From positions 2,170,001-2,234,000 of the forward strand of contig NC_008825.1 in NCBI RefSeq assembly GCF_000015725.1: a stretch of DNA of 64,000 bases. The letters are read 5' to 3'. A model generated the notes under the pieces. That model did no database searches, had not been told where the DNA came from, and saw only the letters and a list, made by a program, of their open reading frames with translations. A program made the translations under genes and the position numbers. Every line of letters begins with the position of its first letter. The stretch's first letter is position 1. Below are positions 16,570 to 25,060 of this stretch, piece by piece. The stretch is from Methylibium petroleiphilum PM1. GTDB taxonomy: Bacteria; Pseudomonadota; Gammaproteobacteria; Burkholderiales; Burkholderiaceae_C.

Positions 16570-19104
16570 ATGAGCCTGGCCACCCTGCTGCGCCACCTTT
16601 CGTGGCCCGAGCTGCGGCACCACGCCGCACGCCACGCCATCGCCGTGCTGGCGGTGATGCTCGGCGTGGCGCTGGCGTTCTCGGTGCACCTGATCAACGC
16701 CTCGGCGCTGTCGGAGTTCGGCGCGGCGGTGCGCAGCGTCAACGGCGAACCCGACCTGAGCCTCCGCGCCGTGAGCGGCGGCGGTTTCGACGAGGCACTG
16801 TATGGCCGCGTGGCCACGCACCCGCAGGTGGCGCTGGCATCGCCGGTGGTCGAGGTGGACACCTACGCGCTCGACGCGCAGGGCCGGCGCGTGGCACTGC
16901 GCGTGCTGGGGCTCGACGCGCTGGTGGCGCCGGCGCTCTCGCCTTCGCTGTTGCCGGAGCCGGCCGCCGATGCCGGCCGCCTGGCGATGCTGGACCCCGG
17001 CGCGGTGTTCCTGAACCCGGCCGCCCGCGCGGCGCTGGCACCGAGCGGCGGCGATGCGCTGCGCGTGCAGAGCGGCCTGCGCCTCGTGTCGCTGCGCATC
17101 GCTGGCGGCAGCAGCGCGCCGGGTGCGCCGCTGGCGTTGATGGACCTGGCCGGTGCGCAGCAGGCCTTCGACCGGCTGGGGCGGCTGAGCCGCATCGACC
17201 TGCGCCTCGCCGCCGGCGCCGACCCGCAGCGCGTGCTGCGCGAACTGGCGCTGCCGACCGACGTGCGGGCTGCCACGCCGGGTGAATCGGCGCAGCGGCT
17301 CAGCAACGTGTCGCGCGCCTACCGCGTGAACCTCACGGTGCTGGCGCTGGTGGCGTTGTTCACCGGGGCCTTCCTGGTGTTCTCGGTACTGTCGCTGTCG
17401 GTGGCGAAGCGGCAGCCGCAGTTCGCGCTGCTGGGCGTGCTGGGACTTGGCGCGCGCGAGCGGCTGCACTGGGTGCTGGCCGAGTCGGCGCTGCTGGGGC
17501 TGGCGGGCAGCGCGCTGGGCATCGCGCTCGGCACGGCGCTCGCGCTGGGCGCGCTGCGCTGGCTGGGCGGCGATCTCGGCGGCGGCTACTTCTCAGGCGT
17601 GGCGCCGCGGCTGCAGTTCGGGCCGCTCGCAGCGCTCGTCTACGGCGGACTGGGCGTGGTGGCGGCGCTGGTGGGCGGCTGGCTGCCCGCGCGCGCGGCG
17701 CAGCGCATCGCACCGGCCCAGGCCTTGAAGGGCCTGGGCGAGGCCGGCGCGCGCACGCGGCGGCCGTGGCTCGGGCCGCTGCTGATGCTGGCCGGCGCCC
17801 TGCTGGCGCTGGCACCGCCGATCGCCGGCCTGCCGATCGCCGCCTACGTGGCGGTGGCGGTGCTTCTGGTCGGCGGCATCGCCTGCGTCCCGGCCGGCGT
17901 GGGCCTGCTGCTGCGCGCGGTGCGTGCCCCGACCTCGAGCGCTGCCTGGCTGCTGGCCACGCAGCGCGCGCGGCACCTGCGTTCCAGCGCGACGGTGGCG
18001 GTCGCCGGCGTGGTGGCGAGCCTGGCGCTGGCGGTGGCGCTGACGGTCATGGTGGCGAGCTTCCGCGACGCGGTGACGCGCTGGCTCGACACGGTGCTGC
18101 CGGCCGACCTGTACGTGCGCACCGCGACCGTGAGCGCCAGCAACGACACGGCCTGGCTGCCGCCGGATTTCGTGGCGCGTGCCGGCGCCCTGCCCGGCGT
18201 GCGCCGCCTCGAGACGCTGCGCGCCCTGCCGCTGTCTCTCGACCCGGCGCGGCCGTCGCCGGTGCTGATCGCACGGCCGCTGGCCGACGCGCAGCGCACG
18301 CTGCCGATGACGGGCGAGTTGCTGCCTGCCGCGCCCGGCGGCGAACCCGGCGTGTACGTGAGCGAGGCGATGGTGGCGCTGTACGGCGCCGCGCCGGGCA
18401 CGCGCCTCCTGCTGCCGCTGACGCACCGCGACGGCCACGCGCTGCCCACGCGCTTCTTCGTGCGCGGCGTGTGGCGCGATTACGCACGGCAGCAAGGCGC
18501 GCTGGTGGTCGACGCGCAGGATTTCGTGGCGCTCACCGGCGACACGCGCGTGAACGACCTCGCGCTCACGCTCGCGCCCGGCGCCGACCCGGCCGCGCTG
18601 CAGCAGGCGTTGCGCGCACTGGCGCCCGACCCGGCCTTGCTCGAGTTCGCGCAGGCGGGGGAGATCCGCGCGAGCTCGTTGCGCATCTTCGACCGCAGCT
18701 TCGCGGTCACCTACTGGCTGCAGGCGGTGGCGATCGCGATCGGGCTGTTCGGCATCGCGGCCAGCTTCTCGGCCCAGGTGCTGGCACGGCGCAAGGAGTT
18801 CGGCCTGCTGGCGCACCTGGGCTTCACGCGCGGCCAGGTGCTGGCCATCGTGGCCGGCGAAGGCGTGGCGTGGACGGCGGCCGGTGCCCTGCTCGGCCTG
18901 GCGCTCGGGCTGGCCGTGAGCGTGGTGCTGGTGCACGTGGTCAACCCGCAGAGCTTCCACTGGACGATGGAACTGCTGGCGCCTTGGGGCCGGCTGGCCG
19001 CGCTGTGCGCCGCGGTGGTGGCCGCCGGCACGCTGACCGCGGCCGTCGCGGCGCGTCGCGCGGTCTCGCAGGACGCGGTGCTCGCGGTGAAGGAAGACTG
19101 GTGA
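16570..19104 (+). CDS. FtsX-fold ABC transporter permease
   Basis: The 844-residue protein has an N-terminal membrane segment at about 25-45, a large periplasmic region, a three-helix FtsX unit near 255-385, two further helices, a second periplasmic region and a final FtsX unit near 715-840. This is the duplicated layout of YbbP/LolC-like permeases. The opening HAARHAIAVLAVMLGVALAF is typical. Its stop overlaps the GTG of an AttH-like gene. Such permease/lipocalin pairs usually follow an ATPase gene, absent here; the LolD-like ATPase at 7929 is a candidate partner. Confidence 0.88.
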   Translation: MSLATLLRHLSWPELRHHAARHAIAVLAVMLGVALAFSVHLINASALSEFGAAVRSVNGEPDLSLRAVSGGGFDEALYGRVATHPQVALASPVVEVDTYALDAQGRRVALRVLGLDALVAPALSPSLLPEPAADAGRLAMLDPGAVFLNPAARAALAPSGGDALRVQSGLRLVSLRIAGGSSAPGAPLALMDLAGAQQAFDRLGRLSRIDLRLAAGADPQRVLRELALPTDVRAATPGESAQRLSNVSRAYRVNLTVLALVALFTGAFLVFSVLSLSVAKRQPQFALLGVLGLGARERLHWVLAESALLGLAGSALGIALGTALALGALRWLGGDLGGGYFSGVAPRLQFGPLAALVYGGLGVVAALVGGWLPARAAQRIAPAQALKGLGEAGARTRRPWLGPLLMLAGALLALAPPIAGLPIAAYVAVAVLLVGGIACVPAGVGLLLRAVRAPTSSAAWLLATQRARHLRSSATVAVAGVVASLALAVALTVMVASFRDAVTRWLDTVLPADLYVRTATVSASNDTAWLPPDFVARAGALPGVRRLETLRALPLSLDPARPSPVLIARPLADAQRTLPMTGELLPAAPGGEPGVYVSEAMVALYGAAPGTRLLLPLTHRDGHALPTRFFVRGVWRDYARQQGALVVDAQDFVALTGDTRVNDLALTLAPGADPAALQQALRALAPDPALLEFAQAGEIRASSLRIFDRSFAVTYWLQAVAIAIGLFGIAASFSAQVLARRKEFGLLAHLGFTRGQVLAIVAGEGVAWTAAGALLGLALGLAVSVVLVHVVNPQSFHWTMELLAPWGRLAALCAAVVAAGTLTAAVAARRAVSQDAVLAVKEDW

Positions 19105-20225
19105 ACGACAAGCCCCTGCCGCTGTCGCGCCGCGCGCTGCTGCTGGCGTGTGCGCCGGGTTTCGGGCTGGGCGTGGGCACCGCACGCGCGGCGCCGGTGG
19201 TGCGGGCCGGCACGCCCATCGTGCTGCCGCGCGACTTCGGCTCGCACCCCGAGTACCGCACCGAATGGTGGTATGTGACCGGCTGGCTCGAGGCCGCCGC
19301 AACGCCCGAACCCTTCGGCTTCCAGATCACCTTCTTCCGGTCGCGCACCGACGTGGCGGCCGCCGACCACCCGAGCCGCTTCGCCGCGCGGCAGTTGCTG
19401 TTCGCGCATGCCGCGCTCACCGATCCGCTGGCCGGCCGGCTGCGCCACGACCAACGCATCGCCCGCGCCGGCTTCGACATCGCCGAGGCCGCCACCACCG
19501 ACACCGACGTGCGGCTGCGCGGGTGGCAACTGGTACGCGACGGCAAATCCTCTCCGAGCGCGCACCACTACCGCGCCGTGGTCGATGCCGGCACGCAGGG
19601 CTTCTCCTTCGACCTGCGCCTCGACGCGACGCAGCCGGTGCTGCTGCAGGGCGACGCCGGCTATTCGCGCAAGGGCCCGGCGCCCGAACAGGCGAGCCAC
19701 TACCTCAGCGAGCCGCAGCTCGCCGTGGGCGGCACGCTGCGCGTCGAGGGCCGCGCGCTCGCGGTCAGCGGCCGCGCCTGGCTCGACCACGAATGGAGCG
19801 AGGCGCTGATGCACCCCGACGCCGTGGGCTGGGACTGGGTCGGCATGAACCTCGACGACGGCAGCGCCCTCACCGCCTTCCGGCTGCGCCGCGCCGACGG
19901 CTCGGCGCTGTGGGCCGGCGGCAGCTTCCGGCCGCGCGACGGCGCGGTGCGCGCGTTCGGGCCCGACGAGGTGCGCTTCACGCCACTGCGGCGCTGGCGC
20001 AGCCCGGCCACGCAGGCCGAGTACGCGGTGGCATGGCAGCTCGACACACCCGCCGGCACGCACCAGGTGCGCGCCCGCCTGGACGCGCAGGAACTCGACA
20101 GCCGCGGCTCGACCGGCTCGGTCTACTGGGAGGGCCTGAGCGACCTGCTCGACGCGCGCAGCGGCACGCGCATCGGCCGTGGCTACCTGGAAATGACCGG
20201 CTATGCGAGCCCGCTGAAGCTGTAG
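19101..20225 (+). CDS. AttH/CrtC-like lipocalin-fold secreted protein
   Basis: The GTG at 19101 overlaps the permease stop and gives 374 residues. The N-terminus has a twin-arginine-like signal (LSRRALLLACAPGFGLGVG). The mature part shows the family motifs EYRTEWWYVTGWLE near residue 55, SHYLSEPQLAVGG and WLDHEWSE near residue 230. AttH/CrtC proteins have two lipocalin-like barrels; CrtC members hydrate carotenoids, whereas members encoded with an FtsX permease are thought to handle lipids at the envelope. The operon context favours the second role. Confidence 0.86.
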   Translation: MNDKPLPLSRRALLLACAPGFGLGVGTARAAPVVRAGTPIVLPRDFGSHPEYRTEWWYVTGWLEAAATPEPFGFQITFFRSRTDVAAADHPSRFAARQLLFAHAALTDPLAGRLRHDQRIARAGFDIAEAATTDTDVRLRGWQLVRDGKSSPSAHHYRAVVDAGTQGFSFDLRLDATQPVLLQGDAGYSRKGPAPEQASHYLSEPQLAVGGTLRVEGRALAVSGRAWLDHEWSEALMHPDAVGWDWVGMNLDDGSALTAFRLRRADGSALWAGGSFRPRDGAVRAFGPDEVRFTPLRRWRSPATQAEYAVAWQLDTPAGTHQVRARLDAQELDSRGSTGSVYWEGLSDLLDARSGTRIGRGYLEMTGYASPLKL

Positions 20226-20290
20226 CCGCGCCGCGCGCAGGGCCGCAGCGTCAGGGCGCCACGGCGGGGGCTGCTTACACTGCTGGCCCC

Positions 20291-22141
20291 ATGGCCTCTT
20301 CCACTTCCACGATGTCCCAGGCCGTCACCGGCGGCGCCGCTGCCGGCGCCGGCGCCAAGGCGCGCTCGGTCCGCCCCTTGCGCGGCCTGCTGCCCTTCCT
20401 GAAACCCTACCGCGGCCGCATCGTGCTGGCCGGGTTGTTCCTGGTGGGGGCCGCGCTGACCACGCTGGTGTTCCCGGTGGCGCTGAAGGCGCTGATCGAC
20501 CAGGGCCTCGTCAGCAGCGACCCCGGCGAGCGCGTGCTGGCGCTGCGCGGCCACTTCTTCGCGCTGTTCGGCGTGGGTGCGGCGCTGGGCGTGTTCTCGG
20601 CACTGCGCTTCTACATGGTCACCTGGCTCGGCGAGCGCATCACGGCCGACCTGCGCAACGCGGTGTATGCGCATGTGGTGAAGCAGAGCCCGCAGTTCTT
20701 CGAGACCACGCAGACCGGCGAGGTGCTGTCGCGCCTGACCACCGACACGACGCTGGTGCAGACGGTGGTGGGCTCCAGCCTCAGCATGGGCCTGCGCAAC
20801 ACCGTGATGGGCCTGGGCGCGCTCGTCATGCTGGTGATCACGAACCCGGTGGTGATGGCGCAGGTGCTGGGCATCCTGGTGCTGGTGGTGCTGCCGGCGC
20901 TGTGGTTCGGCCGCAAGGTGCGCAGCCTGTCGCGCGCCAGCCAGGACCGCGTGGCCGATTCGAGTGCGATCGCCGCCGAGGTGCTGAACGCCGTGCCGGT
21001 GGTGCAGAGCTACACGCAGGAGGCGCGCGAGGCGCAACGTTTCGACGAGTCGACCGCACGCGCCTTCGCCACCGCGGTGCGGCGCACGCGCATGCGCGCC
21101 GGGCTGGTGGCCTTCATCATCACGGCCACTTTCGGGGCGCTGCTGTGGGGTCTGTACCAGGGCACGCAGGCGGTGATCCGCGGCGAGATCAGCGCAGGCC
21201 ACCTGGGCCAGACGGTGGTCTACGTGATCCTGCTGGTGAGCTCGGTGGCGGTGCTGGCCGAGGTGTGGGGCGACCTGCTGCGCGCCGCCGGCGCCAGCGA
21301 GCGGCTGATGGAACTGCTGGCCACGCGCTCGCCGATCGAGAGCCCCGCCCGGCCGCGCGCGCTGGCCGCAGCGCCGATCGGCTCGCGCGTGAGCCTGCGC
21401 GATGTGGTGTTCCGTTATCCGTCGCGCCCGCTGACGCCGGCACTGGACGGTGTGACGATCGACGTGGAGCCGGGCCAGACGGTGGCGCTGGTGGGCCCGA
21501 GCGGCGCCGGCAAGAGCACGGTGTTCCAGCTGCTGCTGCGCTACTACGACACCCAGGGCGGCACGGTGGCGATCGACGGCGTGCCGGTGCGCGAGGCCGA
21601 CCTCGGCGCGCTGCGCTCGCGCATCGGCCTGGTGCCGCAGGACAGCGTGATCTTCTCGACCAGCGCGATGGAGAACATCCGCTACGGCCGACCCGAGGCG
21701 AGCGACGACGAGGTGATCGCCGCCGCACGCGCCGCGCACGCGGACACCTTCATCCGCGCCCTGCCCGAGGGATATGCCAGCTTCCTGGGCGAGCGCGGCG
21801 TGCGGCTGTCGGGCGGGCAGCGCCAGCGCATCTCGATCGCCCGCGCGATCCTGAAGAACGCGCCGCTGCTGCTGCTGGACGAGGCCACCAGCGCGCTCGA
21901 CAGCGAAAGCGAGCGCGCGGTGCAGGCCGCGCTCGACGAGGCGATGCGGGGCCGCACCACCCTGGTCATCGCGCACCGGCTGGGCACGGTGATGCACGCC
22001 GACCGCATCGTGGTGCTCGACGCCGGGCGCGTGGTGGACAGCGGCACGCACACGGAACTGCTGGCGCGCAGCGGGCTCTACCAGCGGCTGGCGGCGTCGC
22101 AGTTCTCCGATGCGCAGGCGATGGCGGTCAACGACGCCTGA
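20291..22141 (+). CDS. MsbA-like ABC transporter, fused permease and ATPase
   Basis: The 616-residue half-transporter has a six-helix type 1 exporter domain (residues about 30-330; PYRGRIVLAGLFLVGAALTT, TGEVLSRLTTDTTLVQTVVG) and a nucleotide-binding domain with GPSGAGKST, LSGGQRQRISIARAIL, LLLLDEATSALD and IAHRLGTV. It should act as a homodimer exporting a lipid or drug. A Lys/Arg-poor Ala/Gly-rich stretch precedes the first helix. TACACT at 20276-20281 is a possible -10, leaving almost no leader. Specificity for lipid A is not implied. Confidence 0.9.
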   Translation: MASSTSTMSQAVTGGAAAGAGAKARSVRPLRGLLPFLKPYRGRIVLAGLFLVGAALTTLVFPVALKALIDQGLVSSDPGERVLALRGHFFALFGVGAALGVFSALRFYMVTWLGERITADLRNAVYAHVVKQSPQFFETTQTGEVLSRLTTDTTLVQTVVGSSLSMGLRNTVMGLGALVMLVITNPVVMAQVLGILVLVVLPALWFGRKVRSLSRASQDRVADSSAIAAEVLNAVPVVQSYTQEAREAQRFDESTARAFATAVRRTRMRAGLVAFIITATFGALLWGLYQGTQAVIRGEISAGHLGQTVVYVILLVSSVAVLAEVWGDLLRAAGASERLMELLATRSPIESPARPRALAAAPIGSRVSLRDVVFRYPSRPLTPALDGVTIDVEPGQTVALVGPSGAGKSTVFQLLLRYYDTQGGTVAIDGVPVREADLGALRSRIGLVPQDSVIFSTSAMENIRYGRPEASDDEVIAAARAAHADTFIRALPEGYASFLGERGVRLSGGQRQRISIARAILKNAPLLLLDEATSALDSESERAVQAALDEAMRGRTTLVIAHRLGTVMHADRIVVLDAGRVVDSGTHTELLARSGLYQRLAASQFSDAQAMAVNDA

Positions 22142-22223
22142 GGCGGGCGCGTTGTAACGAACGCTTGCAGCGCCCCCGGCGCCGCGCCGTACAAAGACGA
22201 TCCTGGACCTCGAAGGAATTGCC

Positions 22224-22931
22224 ATGACGATCACCTCCTCCCGCAAGTCGATCCCCACGCTCTCGATCGTCGCGCTCACCGCGGCCGCGTTGCTGGCCAG
22301 CGGCTGCGCGAACATGAACCAGGAACAGCAGGACACCGCCAAGGGCGCCGGCATCGGCGCGGCCGTCGGTGCGGTGGCCGGCGTGCTGATCGGCGACAGC
22401 AAGAAGGGCGCGGCCACCGGCGCGGCGATCGGCGCGCTGGGCGGCGCGGTGGCCGGCAACGTGTGGTCCAAGAAGATGGAAGAGAAGCGCCGTGCGATGG
22501 AGCAGTCCACGCAAGGCACCGGCGTCGACGTGACGCGCACCGCCGACAACCAGCTCAAGCTCAACGTGCCGAGCGACATCTCCTTCGACACCGGCAAGTC
22601 GGCCATCAAACCCGAGCTGCGCACCGTGCTCGACAGCTTCGCCAACGGCCTAGCCAACGACCCGGCGCTGCAGGTGCGCGTGATCGGCCACACCGACAGC
22701 ACCGGCAGCGACGCGATCAACAACCCGCTGTCGGTCGACCGCGCGCAGAGCGTGCGCGACTATCTCGCCGGCCGCGGCATCCTGCCGACACGCATCGAGA
22801 CCTCGGGCCGCGGCTCGCACGAGCCGATCGCCGACAACACCAGCGAGGCCGGCCGCGCGAAGAACCGCCGCGTGGAGATCCTCCTGCGCGAGCCGGAACA
22901 GGCCGGCGCACCGGCCGCCCCGAAGTCCTGA
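22224..22931 (+). CDS. OmpA-family lipoprotein with glycine-zipper domain (YiaD-like)
   Basis: The 235-residue protein starts at the ATG 22224 behind AAGGA. A lipobox (LLASGCA, Cys about residue 29) is followed by a glycine-zipper segment (GAGIGAAVGAVAGVLIGD and GAAIGALGGAVAGN, about 42-80). An OmpA C-terminal peptidoglycan-binding domain at about 110-225 shows VIGHTDSTGSDAINN and LSVDRAQSVRDYL. It should link the outer membrane to peptidoglycan. YiaD has the same architecture and length. Confidence 0.93.
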   Translation: MTITSSRKSIPTLSIVALTAAALLASGCANMNQEQQDTAKGAGIGAAVGAVAGVLIGDSKKGAATGAAIGALGGAVAGNVWSKKMEEKRRAMEQSTQGTGVDVTRTADNQLKLNVPSDISFDTGKSAIKPELRTVLDSFANGLANDPALQVRVIGHTDSTGSDAINNPLSVDRAQSVRDYLAGRGILPTRIETSGRGSHEPIADNTSEAGRAKNRRVEILLREPEQAGAPAAPKS

Positions 22932-22958
22932 CCCGGCGCGGCCGCGGGGCCCGCTGCC

Positions 22959-22971
22959 TACAATCTGCAGA
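22959..22971 (+). promoter_or_regulatory. -10 element placing the thyA transcript start at its ATG
   Basis: TACAAT at 22959-22964 is followed by the thyA ATG after only 6 nt, the same geometry as at mutL. There is no Shine-Dalgarno sequence, so a leaderless thyA mRNA is likely. The -35 region is not recognisable in the GC-rich DNA upstream. Confidence 0.5.
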
Positions 22972-23822
22972 TGTCAGCTCTTCCTTCCCCCTCGCCCCGC
23001 CCCGCCCGCTCCCAGTACGAGGACTTCCTGCGCCACGTGCGCGACCACGGTGTGGTCAAGGCCGACCGCACCGGCACCGGCACCACCAGCGTGTTCGGCC
23101 ACCAGATGCGCTTCGACCTGCGCGAGGGCTTTCCGCTGGTCACGACCAAGAAGGTCCATCTCAAGAGCATCGTCCTCGAACTGCTGTGGTTCCTGCGCGG
23201 CGACGGGAACGCCACCTGGCTGCAGGAACGCGGCGTGACGATCTGGGACGAGTGGGCCGCGCCCGACGGCGACCTCGGCCCGGTCTATGGTGTGCAGTGG
23301 CGCAGTTGGCCCACGCCGGACGGCGGCCACGTCGACCAGATCGCCGAGGTGGTGAAGCAGCTCAAGACCAACCCTGATTCGCGGCGCATCATCGTCAGCG
23401 CGTGGAACGTGGCCGACTTGCCGAAGATGGCACTGATGCCCTGCCACGCCTTCTTCCAGTTCTATGTGGCGCCCGGCGACTCGCCTTCGGCTCGGGGTCG
23501 GCTGTCGTGCCAGCTCTACCAGCGCAGCGCCGACATCTTCCTCGGCGTGCCCTTCAACATCGCCAGCTACGCGCTGCTGACGCACATGCTGGCGCAGCAG
23601 TGCGACCTGGAGGTGGGCGACTTCGTCTGGACCGGCGGCGACTGCCACATCTACAGCAACCACCGCGAGCAGGTCGAGCTGCAGCTCTCGCGCGCGCCGC
23701 GCCCCTACCCCACGCTGCAGATCAAGCGCCGGCCGCCGTCGATCTTCGACTACGCCTACGAGGACTTCGAGATCATCGGCTACGACCCGCACCCGGCCAT
23801 CAAGGCGCCGGTCGCGGTCTGA
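22971..23822 (+). CDS. thyA: Thymidylate synthase
   Basis: The 283-residue protein carries the ThyA landmarks: [20 protein letters not shown] near residue 30, the catalytic Cys158 in [32 protein letters not shown] and HIYSNH. It methylates dUMP using methylene-tetrahydrofolate and produces dihydrofolate. The dihydrofolate reductase gene follows after 9 bp, completing the folate cycle in one operon. An insertion near residue 165 (PGDSPSARG) is usual for the longer ThyA form. Confidence 0.97.
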   Translation: MSALPSPSPRPARSQYEDFLRHVRDHGVVKADRTGTGTTSVFGHQMRFDLREGFPLVTTKKVHLKSIVLELLWFLRGDGNATWLQERGVTIWDEWAAPDGDLGPVYGVQWRSWPTPDGGHVDQIAEVVKQLKTNPDSRRIIVSAWNVADLPKMALMPCHAFFQFYVAPGDSPSARGRLSCQLYQRSADIFLGVPFNIASYALLTHMLAQQCDLEVGDFVWTGGDCHIYSNHREQVELQLSRAPRPYPTLQIKRRPPSIFDYAYEDFEIIGYDPHPAIKAPVAV

Positions 23823-23831
23823 GGCCTCCCG

Positions 23832-24329
23832 ATGGAACTCTGGCTGATCGCCGCGGTGGCGCGCGACGGCGCCATCGGCCGTGCCGGAACGATGCCGTGG
23901 CACCTGCCGCAGGACCTGGCTCACTTCAAGCGCACGACGCTGGGCTGTCCGGTGGTGATGGGCCGCAAGACCTGGGAGTCGTTGCCGCCGCGTTTCCGGC
24001 CTCTGCCGGGCCGCCGCAACGTGGTGGTGACGCGCAATGCCGCCTGGCAGGCCGACGGCGCCGAGGCCGCGCCCTCGCTCGACGCCGCGCTCGAGCGCCT
24101 GCGCGAAGCGGAGCGGGTGTTCGTCATCGGCGGCGGTGAGCTCTACGCCCAGGCGCTGCCGCGCGCCGACGGACTGGTGCTGACCGAGGTCGACACCGAC
24201 GTGCCGGACGCCGACACGCACTTCCCGGCCTGGGACCGCAGTGCCTTCTCCGAAGCCGCGCGCGAAAGCCACACCGACGGCGCGCCCTGGCCCTATCACT
24301 TCGTGCGCTACGAGCGCATCCGTCGCTGA
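23832..24329 (+). CDS. folA: Dihydrofolate reductase
   Basis: The 165-residue enzyme reduces dihydrofolate with NADPH, regenerating the cofactor used by the adjacent thymidylate synthase. Typical features are LIAAVARDGAIGRAGTMPWHLPQDL at the start (substrate site with the Met20-loop Trp), the adjacent VVMGRKTWESLPPRFRPLPG, and FVIGGGELYAQALP. It is the last housekeeping gene before the accessory segment. Confidence 0.97.
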   Translation: MELWLIAAVARDGAIGRAGTMPWHLPQDLAHFKRTTLGCPVVMGRKTWESLPPRFRPLPGRRNVVVTRNAAWQADGAEAAPSLDAALERLREAERVFVIGGGELYAQALPRADGLVLTEVDTDVPDADTHFPAWDRSAFSEAARESHTDGAPWPYHFVRYERIRR

Positions 24330-24384
24330 AGCCGCACATCAGGCAGCGACTATCATTTGGGCGTTCAACCAGAGGGTGCGAACC

Positions 24385-24753
24385 ATGACAACCTCTCCCC
24401 GAACTGCAGCGACCGCCTCGAAGCGGGCCAAGAAGCCGAAGTCCGGGAGCGGCGGCGCTCGCTCCAAGCCGGCCGCAGCCCAGCGCACGAAGAAGGCCGC
24501 GATCAACGAGGCCATTGCGACGGAGCTCGCGCCGGCTGTCGCCATCGCATTGCTCGACAAGACCGACCAGGCCCCAGGCGCCGCGACGCCGTCGCTGGAA
24601 TGTCTGGCTGCCGGAGCAGCACCTTCCGAGACCGAGGGCAAGGTCCGCGTCCAATTGCTGTTCGAGAACGGGGCGGTGCTGCCGGTCGAGATGAGCAACG
24701 CCGCAGGAGCTGCGCTGTCCAAGGGACTGGCTGAGGAACTTCCCAAGAAGTAG
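24385..24753 (+). CDS. Hypothetical protein with basic Lys/Ala-rich N-terminal tail
   Basis: I do not recognise this 122-residue protein. TATCAT at 24351-24356 is a plausible -10, and AGAGGGTGCG provides a ribosome site for the ATG at 24385. Residues 1-45 are rich in Lys, Ala, Ser and Thr with KRAKKPK and RTKKAA clusters, like histone-H1-type tails. Residues 80-122 look folded (KVRVQLLFENGAVLPVEMS). A nucleic-acid or granule-associated protein is conceivable, but nothing in the sequence proves it. Confidence 0.6.
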   Translation: MTTSPRTAATASKRAKKPKSGSGGARSKPAAAQRTKKAAINEAIATELAPAVAIALLDKTDQAPGAATPSLECLAAGAAPSETEGKVRVQLLFENGAVLPVEMSNAAGAALSKGLAEELPKK

Positions 24754-24892
24754 TTCGGCTTCGCAGTTCAGGCCGTCGACGGCGGCAAGCACAACGCTTG
24801 CGCAACGCCCCTGCTCCAGCTTCGACCGCCTCCGGATGGCATCCTTCGGAGCCCGCACAGTCGATTCGGAGTTCGGTTCGGGCTCGCCGCCA

Positions 24893-25060
24893 ATGACATC
24901 GTCCACCCCCGCATTCCGCGGCAACAAGGCCGCCCTGCCCAGCAAGCCTTGCGTGGCCTGCGGCCGGCCGATGAGCTGGCGCCGTCGCTGGGCGCGCACC
25001 TGGGATGAGGTGAAGTTCTGCTCCGACGCCTACCGGCGCGCCAAGGGAACTCGTGACTGA
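24893..25060 (+). CDS. DUF2256 family small cysteine protein
   Basis: From the ATG at 24893 this is 55 residues. The core KPCVACGRPMSWRRRWARTW followed by VKFCSDAYRR is the DUF2256 signature: a CxxC, WRRRWA-type basic stretch and a third Cys. The family is found next to cryptochrome/photolyase-like genes, exactly as here, where the stop overlaps the photolyase start by 8 nt. The third member often seen in this neighbourhood, a TIGR03643-type protein, is not visible. The function is unknown; a metal-binding accessory role is inferred. Confidence 0.85.
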   Translation: MTSSTPAFRGNKAALPSKPCVACGRPMSWRRRWARTWDEVKFCSDAYRRAKGTRD

